Shown here one piece after another: positions 5,694 to 12,919 of a stretch of DNA of 12,919 nucleotides. Numbering within the stretch: position 1 is the first letter of the stretch; the number at the start of each line of letters is the position of its first letter. The notes beneath the pieces are model-generated. The model was not told where the DNA came from and made no database searches. It was given only the letters and a program-made list of their open reading frames with translations. Made by a program: the position numbers and the translations under genes. Source of the stretch: Euryarchaeota archaeon UBA258 (GTDB lineage: Archaea > Thermoplasmatota > Poseidoniia > Poseidoniales > Poseidoniaceae); assembly GCA_002502605.1 (NCBI GenBank), contig DAPR01000084.1:1935-14853 (forward strand), given 5' to 3'.

Positions 5694-7073
5694 ATGCACA
5701 TCTTCATGATGTGTGGGCACGAGCAAAGAATGGTCACCATGGTTTTGTATTCAGCAGGAAGAACCACTTCGTACCCAGAAGATGCTCCAAAGAAGGGTCT
5801 TCGTTACCATTGCCTTGGTGGCGGTGATGAAGTAGGAAATGTAGGGATTGTCTTTGAAAATGAACGACAGAACCGGCTTCTTCTTGACTACGGATTAGCA
5901 CCGACTCATCCCCCACGCTATCCTTCAGAAGCACCACAAGTCAAGGATGCTGTCATCACCCATTCACACGTAGATCACCTCGGTATGGCACCCTGGTTGT
6001 GTTCGAACCACCGTACACTTCTCCATGGAACAGCACTCACGGCACAAATTTCAGAAATGATGTGGTACGATTGCCATAAAGTAAGCTCAATAGAAGGTTA
6101 TCCGCTTGCTTGGGATAAGCGCGACATCGATACTGCTCTTGACGCCTGGCGCATTCATGACTTTAATGAATCATGGAATCAGGACGATTGGAAATTGACC
6201 CTGAGAAAAGCCGGCCATATTCCAGGGGCAGCTATGCTTGATCTCGAAACACCACAACGCCGTGTTTTAATTTCCGGGGATTTTGACACACGGGATTCAC
6301 CACTCACAACGGGTGCCAAACCACAAAAGACAGACACTTTGTTTGTTGAAGGCACCTATGGTGGCCGTGAACACCCCAACCTCGATGAAGAAATTCAACG
6401 CTTTGTGGAACATGTTCAACGGGTTGTTGACCGAGGGGGCACAGTGCTTATTCCTGCATTTGCAAACGGTAGAACCCAGGATGTCGTCATGCGACTCCAC
6501 AAATACCTCCCACACCTCAACGTTCACGTTGATGGGATGGGGAAGCGCATTGCAAAAATGCAAATGAATCACCCAGAGACGCTCCGCGATCCAGCAGCAC
6601 TTCGCGCAGCATGGTCATGGTGCAAGCGAGTTTCAAGTAAATCAGATCGAAAGCGGGCCTTGGAAGCAGATGTGATTGTATCAACCTCCGGGATGCTCCA
6701 AGGAGGCCCCTCGATTTGGTACCTCAATCGTCTTCGCCACGATCCAAAAAACGCCATTTTATTCACTGGTTATCAGGCAAAAGCAACCGGTGGGCGACAA
6801 CTTCAATCAGAAGGGACATTGAAGATTTTTGGAAAGGACACCGAAATCCCACTCGAATGGGACACCTACTCGTTTTCCACCCACGCAGGGCACAAAGAGA
6901 TCGTAGATTTCGCCGCCGCCTGCGAGGCAGAAGAAGTCATCATTTACCACACAGATCCCGTTCACGCTCGCCCACCACTTGCTGCAGCATTAGAGAAGAA
7001 CGGGCACATTGTCCATAACCCAGTGAACGGTATCTCTGAATATCTCGGTGAAGAATTTAGCCGAAGTCATTGA
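5694..7073 (+). CDS. Beta-CASP metallo-beta-lactamase ribonuclease (archaeal CPSF / RNase J superfamily)
   Basis: The protein has 459 residues from the first ATG. The metallo-beta-lactamase core begins near residue 36 (YHCLGGGDEVGNVG). HSHVDH (90-95) is the HxHxDH zinc motif; H175 in GHIPGA and D196 in ISGDFD are further metal ligands. The beta-CASP part carries motif A in VEGTYG (E219), PAFANGRTQD (254-263), motif B in FSTHAGH (H397) and motif C in YHTDP (H419). Such enzymes cut or trim single-stranded RNA 5' to 3'. No N-terminal KH domains are present, so it is not the aCPSF1 transcription-termination factor but the shorter aCPSF2-like or related type. The first 20-34 residues look non-conserved, so ATG 5730 or 5739 may be the real start. 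FSTHAG departs from the usual FSAHAD. Confidence 0.93.
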   Translation: MHIFMMCGHEQRMVTMVLYSAGRTTSYPEDAPKKGLRYHCLGGGDEVGNVGIVFENERQNRLLLDYGLAPTHPPRYPSEAPQVKDAVITHSHVDHLGMAPWLCSNHRTLLHGTALTAQISEMMWYDCHKVSSIEGYPLAWDKRDIDTALDAWRIHDFNESWNQDDWKLTLRKAGHIPGAAMLDLETPQRRVLISGDFDTRDSPLTTGAKPQKTDTLFVEGTYGGREHPNLDEEIQRFVEHVQRVVDRGGTVLIPAFANGRTQDVVMRLHKYLPHLNVHVDGMGKRIAKMQMNHPETLRDPAALRAAWSWCKRVSSKSDRKRALEADVIVSTSGMLQGGPSIWYLNRLRHDPKNAILFTGYQAKATGGRQLQSEGTLKIFGKDTEIPLEWDTYSFSTHAGHKEIVDFAAACEAEEVIIYHTDPVHARPPLAAALEKNGHIVHNPVNGISEYLGEEFSRSH

Positions 7074-7097
7074 ATACAACGACGCTAAGCCATTCAC

Positions 7098-7394
7098 ATG
7101 GCGGCAAAGGCTCCGGCTGGCGGAAAGAAACCAAAAAAGCGCAAGCGTAAGATGCGACTTTCCCTCAAACAAAAAAAGATGAACATCACAGGTGATTCAT
7201 ACAAAGACAATCTTGGCTGGTCCACAGACGTCGGTCGCACCCTTAACGATGCACCTGCGCCAAAAGGCCCCGAAACACTTCGAGTTCAGTGTGATTCTTG
7301 TGGATCGATGCTCAAAATCCCGAAACCAAAGAAATCACGCTACACAGTGACGTGCTCTTACCCTGAGTGCGGCACTGAAATGAAGTTCGAGTGA
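7098..7394 (+). CDS. Small basic zinc-ribbon protein
   Basis: The protein has 98 residues. The N-terminus is very basic (GGKKPKKRKRKMR, residues 9-21), suiting contact with RNA or DNA. The C-terminus has C65-x2-C68 and C86-x4-C91, a zinc ribbon separated by a Lys/Pro-rich loop. It begins 24 bases after the nuclease stop and ends 19 bases before the permease start, so it is probably co-transcribed. Small basic zinc ribbons in archaea often bind ribosomes, RNA polymerase or RNA, and its place next to a ribonuclease suggests an RNA role; that is inference. I do not recognise a named family. Confidence 0.8.
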   Translation: MAAKAPAGGKKPKKRKRKMRLSLKQKKMNITGDSYKDNLGWSTDVGRTLNDAPAPKGPETLRVQCDSCGSMLKIPKPKKSRYTVTCSYPECGTEMKFE

Positions 7395-7413
7395 ACCTCT
7401 GGACCGGTTCTCT

Positions 7414-8178
7414 ATGAATCTCGAAACACTTGTGTTGTGTTTCGCTTTATTTCTAATAGCGGCGCTTTATTCTTCTGTTGGCCACGGAGGAGCTTCGGGA
7501 TACCTCGCCATTCTCTCCCTTACAACATTCGCCACATTGAACGCTGCCTGGCTAAAGCAACACGCTTGGGTGCTCAACCTCATCGTGGCCAGTCTTGCGT
7601 TTTATCATTATCAAAAAGCAGGATATCACCGGCCAAAACTTTCCTTCATTTTCATCATAGCAAGTTTACCCGCAGCGTTTTTCGGTGGTACATTAGCGGT
7701 CGACGGTGCGGTTTACGACACCCTCCTCTCACTCGCTTTGATCTTCGCAGCAATCCGTTTGAGCCAAACCACCCAATCCTCTGAACCAACAGAAGAGCAA
7801 CCACTTCCTTCTCTCCAGACCACCGTTCCGATCGGTGCTTCCATTGGCGTTTTGAGTGGAATGATAGGGGTGGGTGGGGGTATTTTCCTTTCTCCAATTT
7901 TGGTATTAAAACGATGGGCTACGCCGAAGGCAGCGGCTGCCACTGCAGCCCTCTTTATCTGGGCTAATTCCGCAGCAGGACTTTTTGGTGCACACCTTTC
8001 AGGGCAACTCAATCTTTCACTTGACCCGCTGATTTTCTTCATTGGTTCAGTGGCTACGGGGGGCTTTCTTGGGTCCAAATACGGTTCCGAGCGCGCACCT
8101 CAAACCACCATTCGTTGGTTGCTCGTGGCGGTCCTTTTGCTTGCGACCACCAAACGCGTCTTTGACGTTCTCCTTTGA
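7414..8178 (+). CDS. TauE/SafE (DUF81) family membrane permease
   Basis: This 254-residue integral membrane protein has the internal duplication typical of the family: YSSVGHGGASGYLAIL (19-34) in the first half and SGMIGVGGGIFLSPIL (148-163) in the second. About eight hydrophobic segments are visible, with a hydrophilic linker (117-137) between the halves. Characterised members are linked to export of sulfite, sulfoacetate or related organosulfur anions, and to sulfur-compound uptake. The specificity here cannot be read from sequence. Its TGA overlaps the TTG proposed as the MoeA start, which suggests coupled translation. Confidence 0.95.
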   Translation: MNLETLVLCFALFLIAALYSSVGHGGASGYLAILSLTTFATLNAAWLKQHAWVLNLIVASLAFYHYQKAGYHRPKLSFIFIIASLPAAFFGGTLAVDGAVYDTLLSLALIFAAIRLSQTTQSSEPTEEQPLPSLQTTVPIGASIGVLSGMIGVGGGIFLSPILVLKRWATPKAAAATAALFIWANSAAGLFGAHLSGQLNLSLDPLIFFIGSVATGGFLGSKYGSERAPQTTIRWLLVAVLLLATTKRVFDVLL

Positions 8179-9434
8179 TTCTTCACCGTGAACCTCAAAC
8201 CCAACCATCGCTTGGTCAGCGTGTGTCCGAGGTGCCATATTTTGTTGATCTGCAAACGGCAACCGACATTGCCTGTGCAACCCCACTTCACCTCAACACC
8301 GAGTTTGTTTCCCTCGATGCAGCCCATGGAAGGGTTGTCTCAGAAGATATCGCCTCGAACGTCAATGATCCACCGTTCGATAACTCAGCTATGGACGGAT
8401 TCGCCTTTCTCCAATCCGACAGTCTCGAGCCCCCTACCACATTATCGATCATCCAAACACTTCAGGCTGGAGACCATCAAACCACCCAACCCCTCGGGCG
8501 CCATCAGGCGACACGAATCATGACTGGGGCCCCAATGCCTCCAGGTGCGGATTCAATTTTACCAATCGAGTTATGCCAGGTGAGTGAAGATGGAACAGAG
8601 GTGACCTTGCTTGAACAAGGCCGCCCTCATTTCATTCGCAAAAAAGGTGAGAATTTGGTCGCCGGAGACGTCGCGATAACCCAAGGCACCACACTTACAC
8701 CCGCTAAAATTGGCCTTTGTGCAACGATGGGTTGGCCACAAGTACCTGTGTTCCAGCAGGCCAAAATCGCTATTATTTCTACAGGAGACGAACTTAAGTT
8801 CCCAGGTGAAGAACTTAAGCCACACGAAATATACGAATCAAATTCCTTTGGTCTAGCCGGCCTTGTCGAATGGATGGGTCACAAAGCAGTCCGCTACCCA
8901 GCGGTTGCAGACTCAATGGATGCTCTTCGAAAACTTCTCGACCAAGCAAGTGCAGAATGCGATCTCGTATTGACATCAGGTGGCGTTTCAATGGGTGATT
9001 GGGACTTTGTCCGAAAAATAATGGAAGAGGAAGGAGACATTCATTTCTGGAGGGTAAAAATTCGTCCAGGATCTCCACCGCTTTTTGGCCTGTGGAAGAA
9101 CACTCCTCTCTTCGGCCTCCCAGGAAACCCTGCGAGCAGCCACGTTGTGTTTCGAATGCTCGTAACACCTTATTTGCGCGCCTCGATGTTAGGAGGGGGC
9201 CCTCGTCCAATGCGCCTCCAAGTTCAATTGGCCGAGAACCTTAGAGGTGATGCCAAATGCCTCGCTCTGCGTCGAATCACCATCGATACAAGTGGAAAGC
9301 ACCCCCTCGCCTACTCAACAGGATCACAAGGCTCAGGTAACCTCAACAGCATGGCAACTGCAGATGGACTGACCCTTCTTCACCCCGGCCAACCATCAAA
9401 CAAAGGCGATTGGTGCGAAGCAATTCTTCTGTGA
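8175..9434 (+). CDS. moeA: Molybdopterin molybdotransferase MoeA
   Basis: MoeA inserts molybdate (or tungstate) into adenylylated molybdopterin, the last common step of molybdenum-cofactor synthesis, in the cytoplasm. The conserved motifs appear in order: DPPFDNSAMDGFAF, RIMTGAPMPPGADSILPIE, STGDEL, YESNSFGLAGLVEWMG, LTSGGVSMGDWDFVRKI, IRPGSPPLFG and FGLPGNPASS. The length (419 residues) matches the family's roughly 400-410. No ATG fits the N-terminus. TTG 8175 overlaps the permease stop (TTGA) and gives full length; GTG 8223 or GTG 8232 are alternatives that would remove 16 or 19 poorly conserved residues. No C-terminal periplasmic-binding-like fusion of the kind seen in some archaeal MoeA proteins is present. 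The RluA-type gene follows after nine bases. Confidence 0.97.
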   Translation: MILHREPQTQPSLGQRVSEVPYFVDLQTATDIACATPLHLNTEFVSLDAAHGRVVSEDIASNVNDPPFDNSAMDGFAFLQSDSLEPPTTLSIIQTLQAGDHQTTQPLGRHQATRIMTGAPMPPGADSILPIELCQVSEDGTEVTLLEQGRPHFIRKKGENLVAGDVAITQGTTLTPAKIGLCATMGWPQVPVFQQAKIAIISTGDELKFPGEELKPHEIYESNSFGLAGLVEWMGHKAVRYPAVADSMDALRKLLDQASAECDLVLTSGGVSMGDWDFVRKIMEEEGDIHFWRVKIRPGSPPLFGLWKNTPLFGLPGNPASSHVVFRMLVTPYLRASMLGGGPRPMRLQVQLAENLRGDAKCLALRRITIDTSGKHPLAYSTGSQGSGNLNSMATADGLTLLHPGQPSNKGDWCEAILL

Positions 9435-9443
9435 TGTGAGCGT

Positions 9444-10319
9444 ATGAGAATAACCGTCGAAAAACCGATCCTGCTGATTGAAGCAATTGCTGAATTGTAC
9501 CCGAACACCACCCGGGCCAAAATCCGTCGAATGCTCACAGAGGGCCGGATCCTCGTCGAAGGGCAAGTGGAACACAAAGCAAAACATCCAGTTGAAGCAG
9601 GTCAAACGGTCGAAGTAACCGACCGAGCAAAGGGCAAGGAAGCAGCACCACCCCCTGCAATCAGCGCAAAACAACACCGCCTTTCGATTGTGTATGAGGA
9701 TGAAGCCATTCTTGTGGTGAACAAACCTGCTGGTTTGCTCTCTGTCGCCACCAATAAAATGGAGGACGACACCCTTCATTCTCGGTGTGTCAATTACGTT
9801 CGCTTAGGCAATGAGCGAGCTTGGATTCACATTGTCCATCGTCTCGACCGCGAAACTTCTGGCGTCATGGTGTTCGCTCGCCATGAGCGATACAAATCCT
9901 ATCTCCAAGAGCAATTTGCTCAGCGTGAAGTTCATCGAACCTACCACGCATTGGTCGAAGGCAAACCCGCTGAGGCTAAAGGAACCGAACGAGCATGGCT
10001 TGTGGAAGACCGCAATCTTCGGGTCAAAAAAGTCAAACCTTCGTTCCAAGGGGCGAAGGAAGCCATCACCCATTGGGGGATTGAAGATTCAGACGACGAA
10101 GTGTCCTTGATTCACATCACCATTGAAACAGGCCGCCGCCATCAGATCCGTATGGCCATGAAAGCACTTGGCTGCCCCGTGGTTGGTGATGATTTACACG
10201 GTGCAGAAACGAACCCACTCAATAGAATCGCATTGCACGCAACGGCCCTTGAATTTCTCCATCCTGAAAACGACGACCCCGTTCGATTTGAAACAAAAAT
10301 CCCTTTCTTTACCAATTAA
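9444..10319 (+). CDS. RluA-family RNA pseudouridine synthase with S4 domain
   Basis: The enzyme converts uridine to pseudouridine in rRNA or tRNA. Of its 291 residues, about 1-60 form an S4 RNA-binding domain (RAKIRRMLTEGRILVEGQ). The catalytic domain begins at YEDEAILVVNKPAGLLS (84-100). HRLDRETSG (132-140) contains the catalytic Asp (D135). GRRHQIRMAMKALGCPVVGD matches the conserved C-terminal motif with its Arg. The domain order and motifs are those of bacterial RluC/RluD-type enzymes. This family is uncommon in archaea, which mainly use TruA, TruD, Pus10 and Cbf5, so transfer from bacteria is likely. The target site cannot be told from sequence. The start is nine bases after the MoeA stop. 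Confidence 0.96.
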   Translation: MRITVEKPILLIEAIAELYPNTTRAKIRRMLTEGRILVEGQVEHKAKHPVEAGQTVEVTDRAKGKEAAPPPAISAKQHRLSIVYEDEAILVVNKPAGLLSVATNKMEDDTLHSRCVNYVRLGNERAWIHIVHRLDRETSGVMVFARHERYKSYLQEQFAQREVHRTYHALVEGKPAEAKGTERAWLVEDRNLRVKKVKPSFQGAKEAITHWGIEDSDDEVSLIHITIETGRRHQIRMAMKALGCPVVGDDLHGAETNPLNRIALHATALEFLHPENDDPVRFETKIPFFTN

Positions 10320-10379
10320 TCCCGTCATCTGGAAATGCGTGCCTTCTTGAACCGTTGACGCGCCCGATGAATCGATAGC
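10320..10379. other. Short spacer before uvrA
   Basis: These 60 bases hold no gene, RNA fold or clear TATA box. An in-frame TGA at 10368-10370, with no other start codon after it, fixes the uvrA start at ATG 10380. No Shine-Dalgarno sequence is apparent, so uvrA probably depends on transcription from the genes before it or on a promoter I cannot recognise. Confidence 0.5.
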
Positions 10380-12919
10380 ATGAGTGGCGAAGCGGGCGAC
10401 CATGGTTGGATTGAGGTCAAAGGGGCGCGCACCCACAACCTCCAAGACATCAATGTCAAACTCCCCCGCGGACAATTCGTCGTGATCTCAGGCGTCTCAG
10501 GCTCTGGTAAATCCAGCCTTGCCTTTGACACACTCTACGCTGAGGGCCAGCGAAGGTATGTGGAGAGTTTATCCTCTTACGCCCGACAATTCATCGGACA
10601 AATGAAAAAAGCCGATTGTGACGGCATTGAGGGTCTTTCCCCTGCCATTTCAATCGATCAAAAGCAGGGTTCACACAACCCCCGCTCCACCGTTGCAACC
10701 GTTACAGAAATTCAGGATTATTTCCGCCTATTATGGGCTCGAATCGGCAAGCCACACTGTCCAGAGTGTGGCCGGGAAGTGGCCCGAAGAACCGTTCAAG
10801 AAATCGTTGACGATGTGCTATGGCACATGGAAGGGCACGCCATCGCCGTTTGGGCACCGGCAGTTCGTGCCCGAAAAGGGACACACGTGGATCTGTTTCG
10901 ACAACTCGTCGAACAAGGGTTTCTCCATGGAAAGGTCAACGGCCATGAAGTCGGCTTCGAATCACCCCCCGAACTTGACAAAAATTTCCGACACGACATC
11001 GATGTCAGAATCGACCGACTCCGCTGTACCCGAGACCGCCGACAGCGGTTGACAGAGGCCGTTGAAAGTTCATTGCGACTTGGAGGTGGGGCGACCGCTA
11101 TCGAAAGCCTCGAAGGGCCCAAAGAGGATGCGGAACTCTCTGAAGGCACCAAGGCCCGATTGACCAAAGTGGGTGATACAGTGGCTTGGTCAGAGGACTT
11201 TGCTTGCCCAGAACACGGGGCGTTTATGCCAGAACTTTCTCCTCGCGTGTTCTCATTCAACTCACCGCTCGGGGCATGCGGTGCCTGCCAAGGTCTTGGT
11301 GTTCAGCGGCAGTTCAACGTTGACTTGATCGTCGATGGAACCCTTACAATTAGCAACGGTTGTGTTCGTCCATGGAGGCAATCCATGTCACCCTCGTGGT
11401 ACAGGCGATTGATGGAACAGGTCTGCGAACACTACAACATCCCACGAAACACACCGTTCGAACTCTTGGATGATGACGACAGAGACATTCTCCTCAACGG
11501 CTCAGGATCAACCGTGATCAACTTCCACTTCGAATCTGATAATGGCTCGGTCTACAAGATGAATCGCCCATGGGAGGGCATCATTGCAAGGCTTCAACGC
11601 ACTTACACAGAAACGACCTCCGAACGAACCCGCAGTCGATTGGTTGCTTGCATGACCGATCTAGACTGCAACGAGTGCCACGGCGAGAAACTCAACGCAG
11701 CGGCGCGCTATGTTTCAGTCGGCGGAATCCGGTTGCCCGAAGTGAGCCATTGCTCAGTCCATGACGCACTTTCCGTGGTTCGGGCCTGGTGGCCGGATGG
11801 ACCGGGCGCTCCCGAATATTTTGCCGATAGCCTCGAACCTCTCGATGAGCGCAGCATGTTCATTGGAAATGAAATCCTGCGAGAAATCGAAAACCGGCTC
11901 GGGTTCCTTGACAGCGTTGGACTGGACTACCTCACCCTCGACCGAAAGGCCAACACATTGTCTGGCGGCGAGAGCCAACGCATACGTTTGGCCACTCAAA
12001 TCGGAAGCCGCCTCACGGGCGTGATGTATGTGCTCGACGAACCCTCAATCGGATTGCATCAACGGGACAATGAACGACTGCTTGCTACACTGCGGGAGTT
12101 AAGCGATCTCGGAAACACATTGATTGTTGTCGAACACGATGAAGACACCCTGCGTCAAGCGGATTGGCTTTGTGATTTAGGTCCCGGCGCGGGGCTAGAA
12201 GGTGGCATGGTTGTCGCCAACGGGCCGCCAGAGGTTGCGATGGCCGAGGAACAGTCGGTCACCGGTGCATACTTGAGCGGACGGCGAAGCATACCAGTCC
12301 CAGAAAAAAGAACCAAAGTGACAAAAAAGCGGTTGGTGGTCAAAGGAGCGTCTCATAACAACCTTCAGAACATCACAGCATCCTTCCCAATCGGCTGTAT
12401 GACGGCCGTAACAGGCGTATCAGGTTCAGGAAAGTCCTCCCTCGTTTCAGGTATTTTGGCCCCGGCCCTACAACGCCAACTCCACAAGGCCGACACCCTT
12501 CCCGGCAAGCACAAAGAGATCAAAGGAATCGATTACACGGACAAAGCCATCATCATCGACCAATCTCCGATCGGAAGGACACCGCGTTCTAATCCAGCCA
12601 CGTACACCAAAGTCTTCGATGAAATCCGGAGTCTGTTTTCCAAAACAACTCTTGCAAAAGAGCGTGGCTACACCCCAGGGACCTTCAGCTTCAACGTCAA
12701 AGGCGGTCGGTGCGAATCTTGCAAAGGGGCCGGTTCAATAAAACTCGAGATGAACTTCCTACCCGACGTGTGGATCACCTGTGATGTGTGCCACGGGAAG
12801 CGGTACACTCGAGAATGCTTAGAAGTCACGTGGAAGGGGAAAAACATCCATGAAATCCTTGAGATGCCGGTTGGAGAGGCAGTCGAATTCTTCTCGAATC
12901 ACCGGAAAATTTTCCGAAC
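10380..12919 (+). CDS. uvrA: UvrA, excinuclease ABC subunit A (partial, C-terminus beyond right edge)
   Basis: One frame stays open from ATG 10380 to the edge (846 full codons). UvrA is the damage-sensing tandem ABC ATPase of nucleotide-excision repair; it loads UvrB on DNA. The first Walker A is GVSGSGKS (38-45), followed by the UvrA-specific segment SLSSYARQFIGQM. The first zinc module has C276-x2-H279 and C300-x2-C303, so one of the usual four Cys is His. The signature LSGGESQR is at 527-534, with Walker B MYVLDEPSIGLH after it. The second Walker A GVSGSGKS starts at 679. The second zinc module has C778-x2-C781 and C801-x2-C804. The second signature and Walker B must lie beyond the window; by comparison with family length (about 940) roughly 100-130 residues are missing. 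The system is bacterial in origin and is found in many mesophilic euryarchaea. Confidence 0.97.
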   Translation, partial: MSGEAGDHGWIEVKGARTHNLQDINVKLPRGQFVVISGVSGSGKSSLAFDTLYAEGQRRYVESLSSYARQFIGQMKKADCDGIEGLSPAISIDQKQGSHNPRSTVATVTEIQDYFRLLWARIGKPHCPECGREVARRTVQEIVDDVLWHMEGHAIAVWAPAVRARKGTHVDLFRQLVEQGFLHGKVNGHEVGFESPPELDKNFRHDIDVRIDRLRCTRDRRQRLTEAVESSLRLGGGATAIESLEGPKEDAELSEGTKARLTKVGDTVAWSEDFACPEHGAFMPELSPRVFSFNSPLGACGACQGLGVQRQFNVDLIVDGTLTISNGCVRPWRQSMSPSWYRRLMEQVCEHYNIPRNTPFELLDDDDRDILLNGSGSTVINFHFESDNGSVYKMNRPWEGIIARLQRTYTETTSERTRSRLVACMTDLDCNECHGEKLNAAARYVSVGGIRLPEVSHCSVHDALSVVRAWWPDGPGAPEYFADSLEPLDERSMFIGNEILREIENRLGFLDSVGLDYLTLDRKANTLSGGESQRIRLATQIGSRLTGVMYVLDEPSIGLHQRDNERLLATLRELSDLGNTLIVVEHDEDTLRQADWLCDLGPGAGLEGGMVVANGPPEVAMAEEQSVTGAYLSGRRSIPVPEKRTKVTKKRLVVKGASHNNLQNITASFPIGCMTAVTGVSGSGKSSLVSGILAPALQRQLHKADTLPGKHKEIKGIDYTDKAIIIDQSPIGRTPRSNPATYTKVFDEIRSLFSKTTLAKERGYTPGTFSFNVKGGRCESCKGAGSIKLEMNFLPDVWITCDVCHGKRYTRECLEVTWKGKNIHEILEMPVGEAVEFFSNHRKIFR

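Noticed and set aside
5426..5767. Minus-strand frame of 113 residues in the intergenic region
   Set aside because: It has unusual composition (many Cys, Met, Ser, Pro), no recognisable motif, and overlaps the 5' end of the nuclease gene.
7393..7410. Short inverted repeat GAACC/GGTTC between the zinc-ribbon and permease genes
   Set aside because: A five-base stem with an eight-base loop is too weak to call, and there is no T-run after it.

Overview
The window looks like a piece of a planktonic marine archaeal genome, most likely Marine Group II (Candidatus Poseidoniales) or a close relative. Three things point there. The left-edge gene encodes a secreted protein with a calcium-binding thrombospondin-type-3 tail of the DSDGDGVGDNSD type. 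The information-processing genes are archaeal in style (AlaX alanyl-tRNA editing protein, CPSF-like beta-CASP nuclease, small zinc-ribbon proteins). They sit beside genes of bacterial ancestry (UvrA, RluA). Genes are tightly packed, with stop/start overlaps. The taxonomic call is inference; no rRNA or tRNA gene is present to anchor it.

Layout. Positions 1-1745 (minus, running off the left edge) hold a large secreted protein: signal peptide, an IPT/TIG domain that appears to be split by a seven-bladed propeller, then a tandem Asp-rich repeat tail. Upstream on the same strand lies an M50/site-2-protease-like membrane metalloprotease (1827-2762). It is divergent from an unrecognised 222-residue zinc-motif protein (2845-3513, plus). 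A minus-strand operon follows (5289 down to 3600): a 2[4Fe-4S] ferredoxin, a short FAD-type flavoprotein and AlaX, joined by two ATGA stop/start overlaps. A 404-base gap (5290-5693) has no convincing gene but holds inverted repeats and Shine-Dalgarno-like strings. From 5694 to the right edge all genes are on the plus strand: beta-CASP ribonuclease, small basic zinc-ribbon protein, TauE/SafE anion permease, MoeA, RluA-type pseudouridine synthase, and UvrA, which runs off the right edge.

How the genes work together. The ferredoxin can supply electrons to the flavoprotein, whose N-terminal half resembles the geranylgeranyl reductase superfamily. The nuclease and the small zinc-ribbon protein may act on the same RNA. 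TauE/SafE and MoeA are translationally coupled and could link anion (sulfite-type) export with molybdenum-enzyme maturation. RluA and UvrA cover rRNA/tRNA modification and excision repair. The most unusual items are the domain-in-domain architecture of the secreted protein, the ferredoxin-flavoprotein-AlaX operon with its structured leader, and the flavoprotein's altered dinucleotide-binding motif. No CRISPR array, insertion sequence, integrase or RNA gene was seen.
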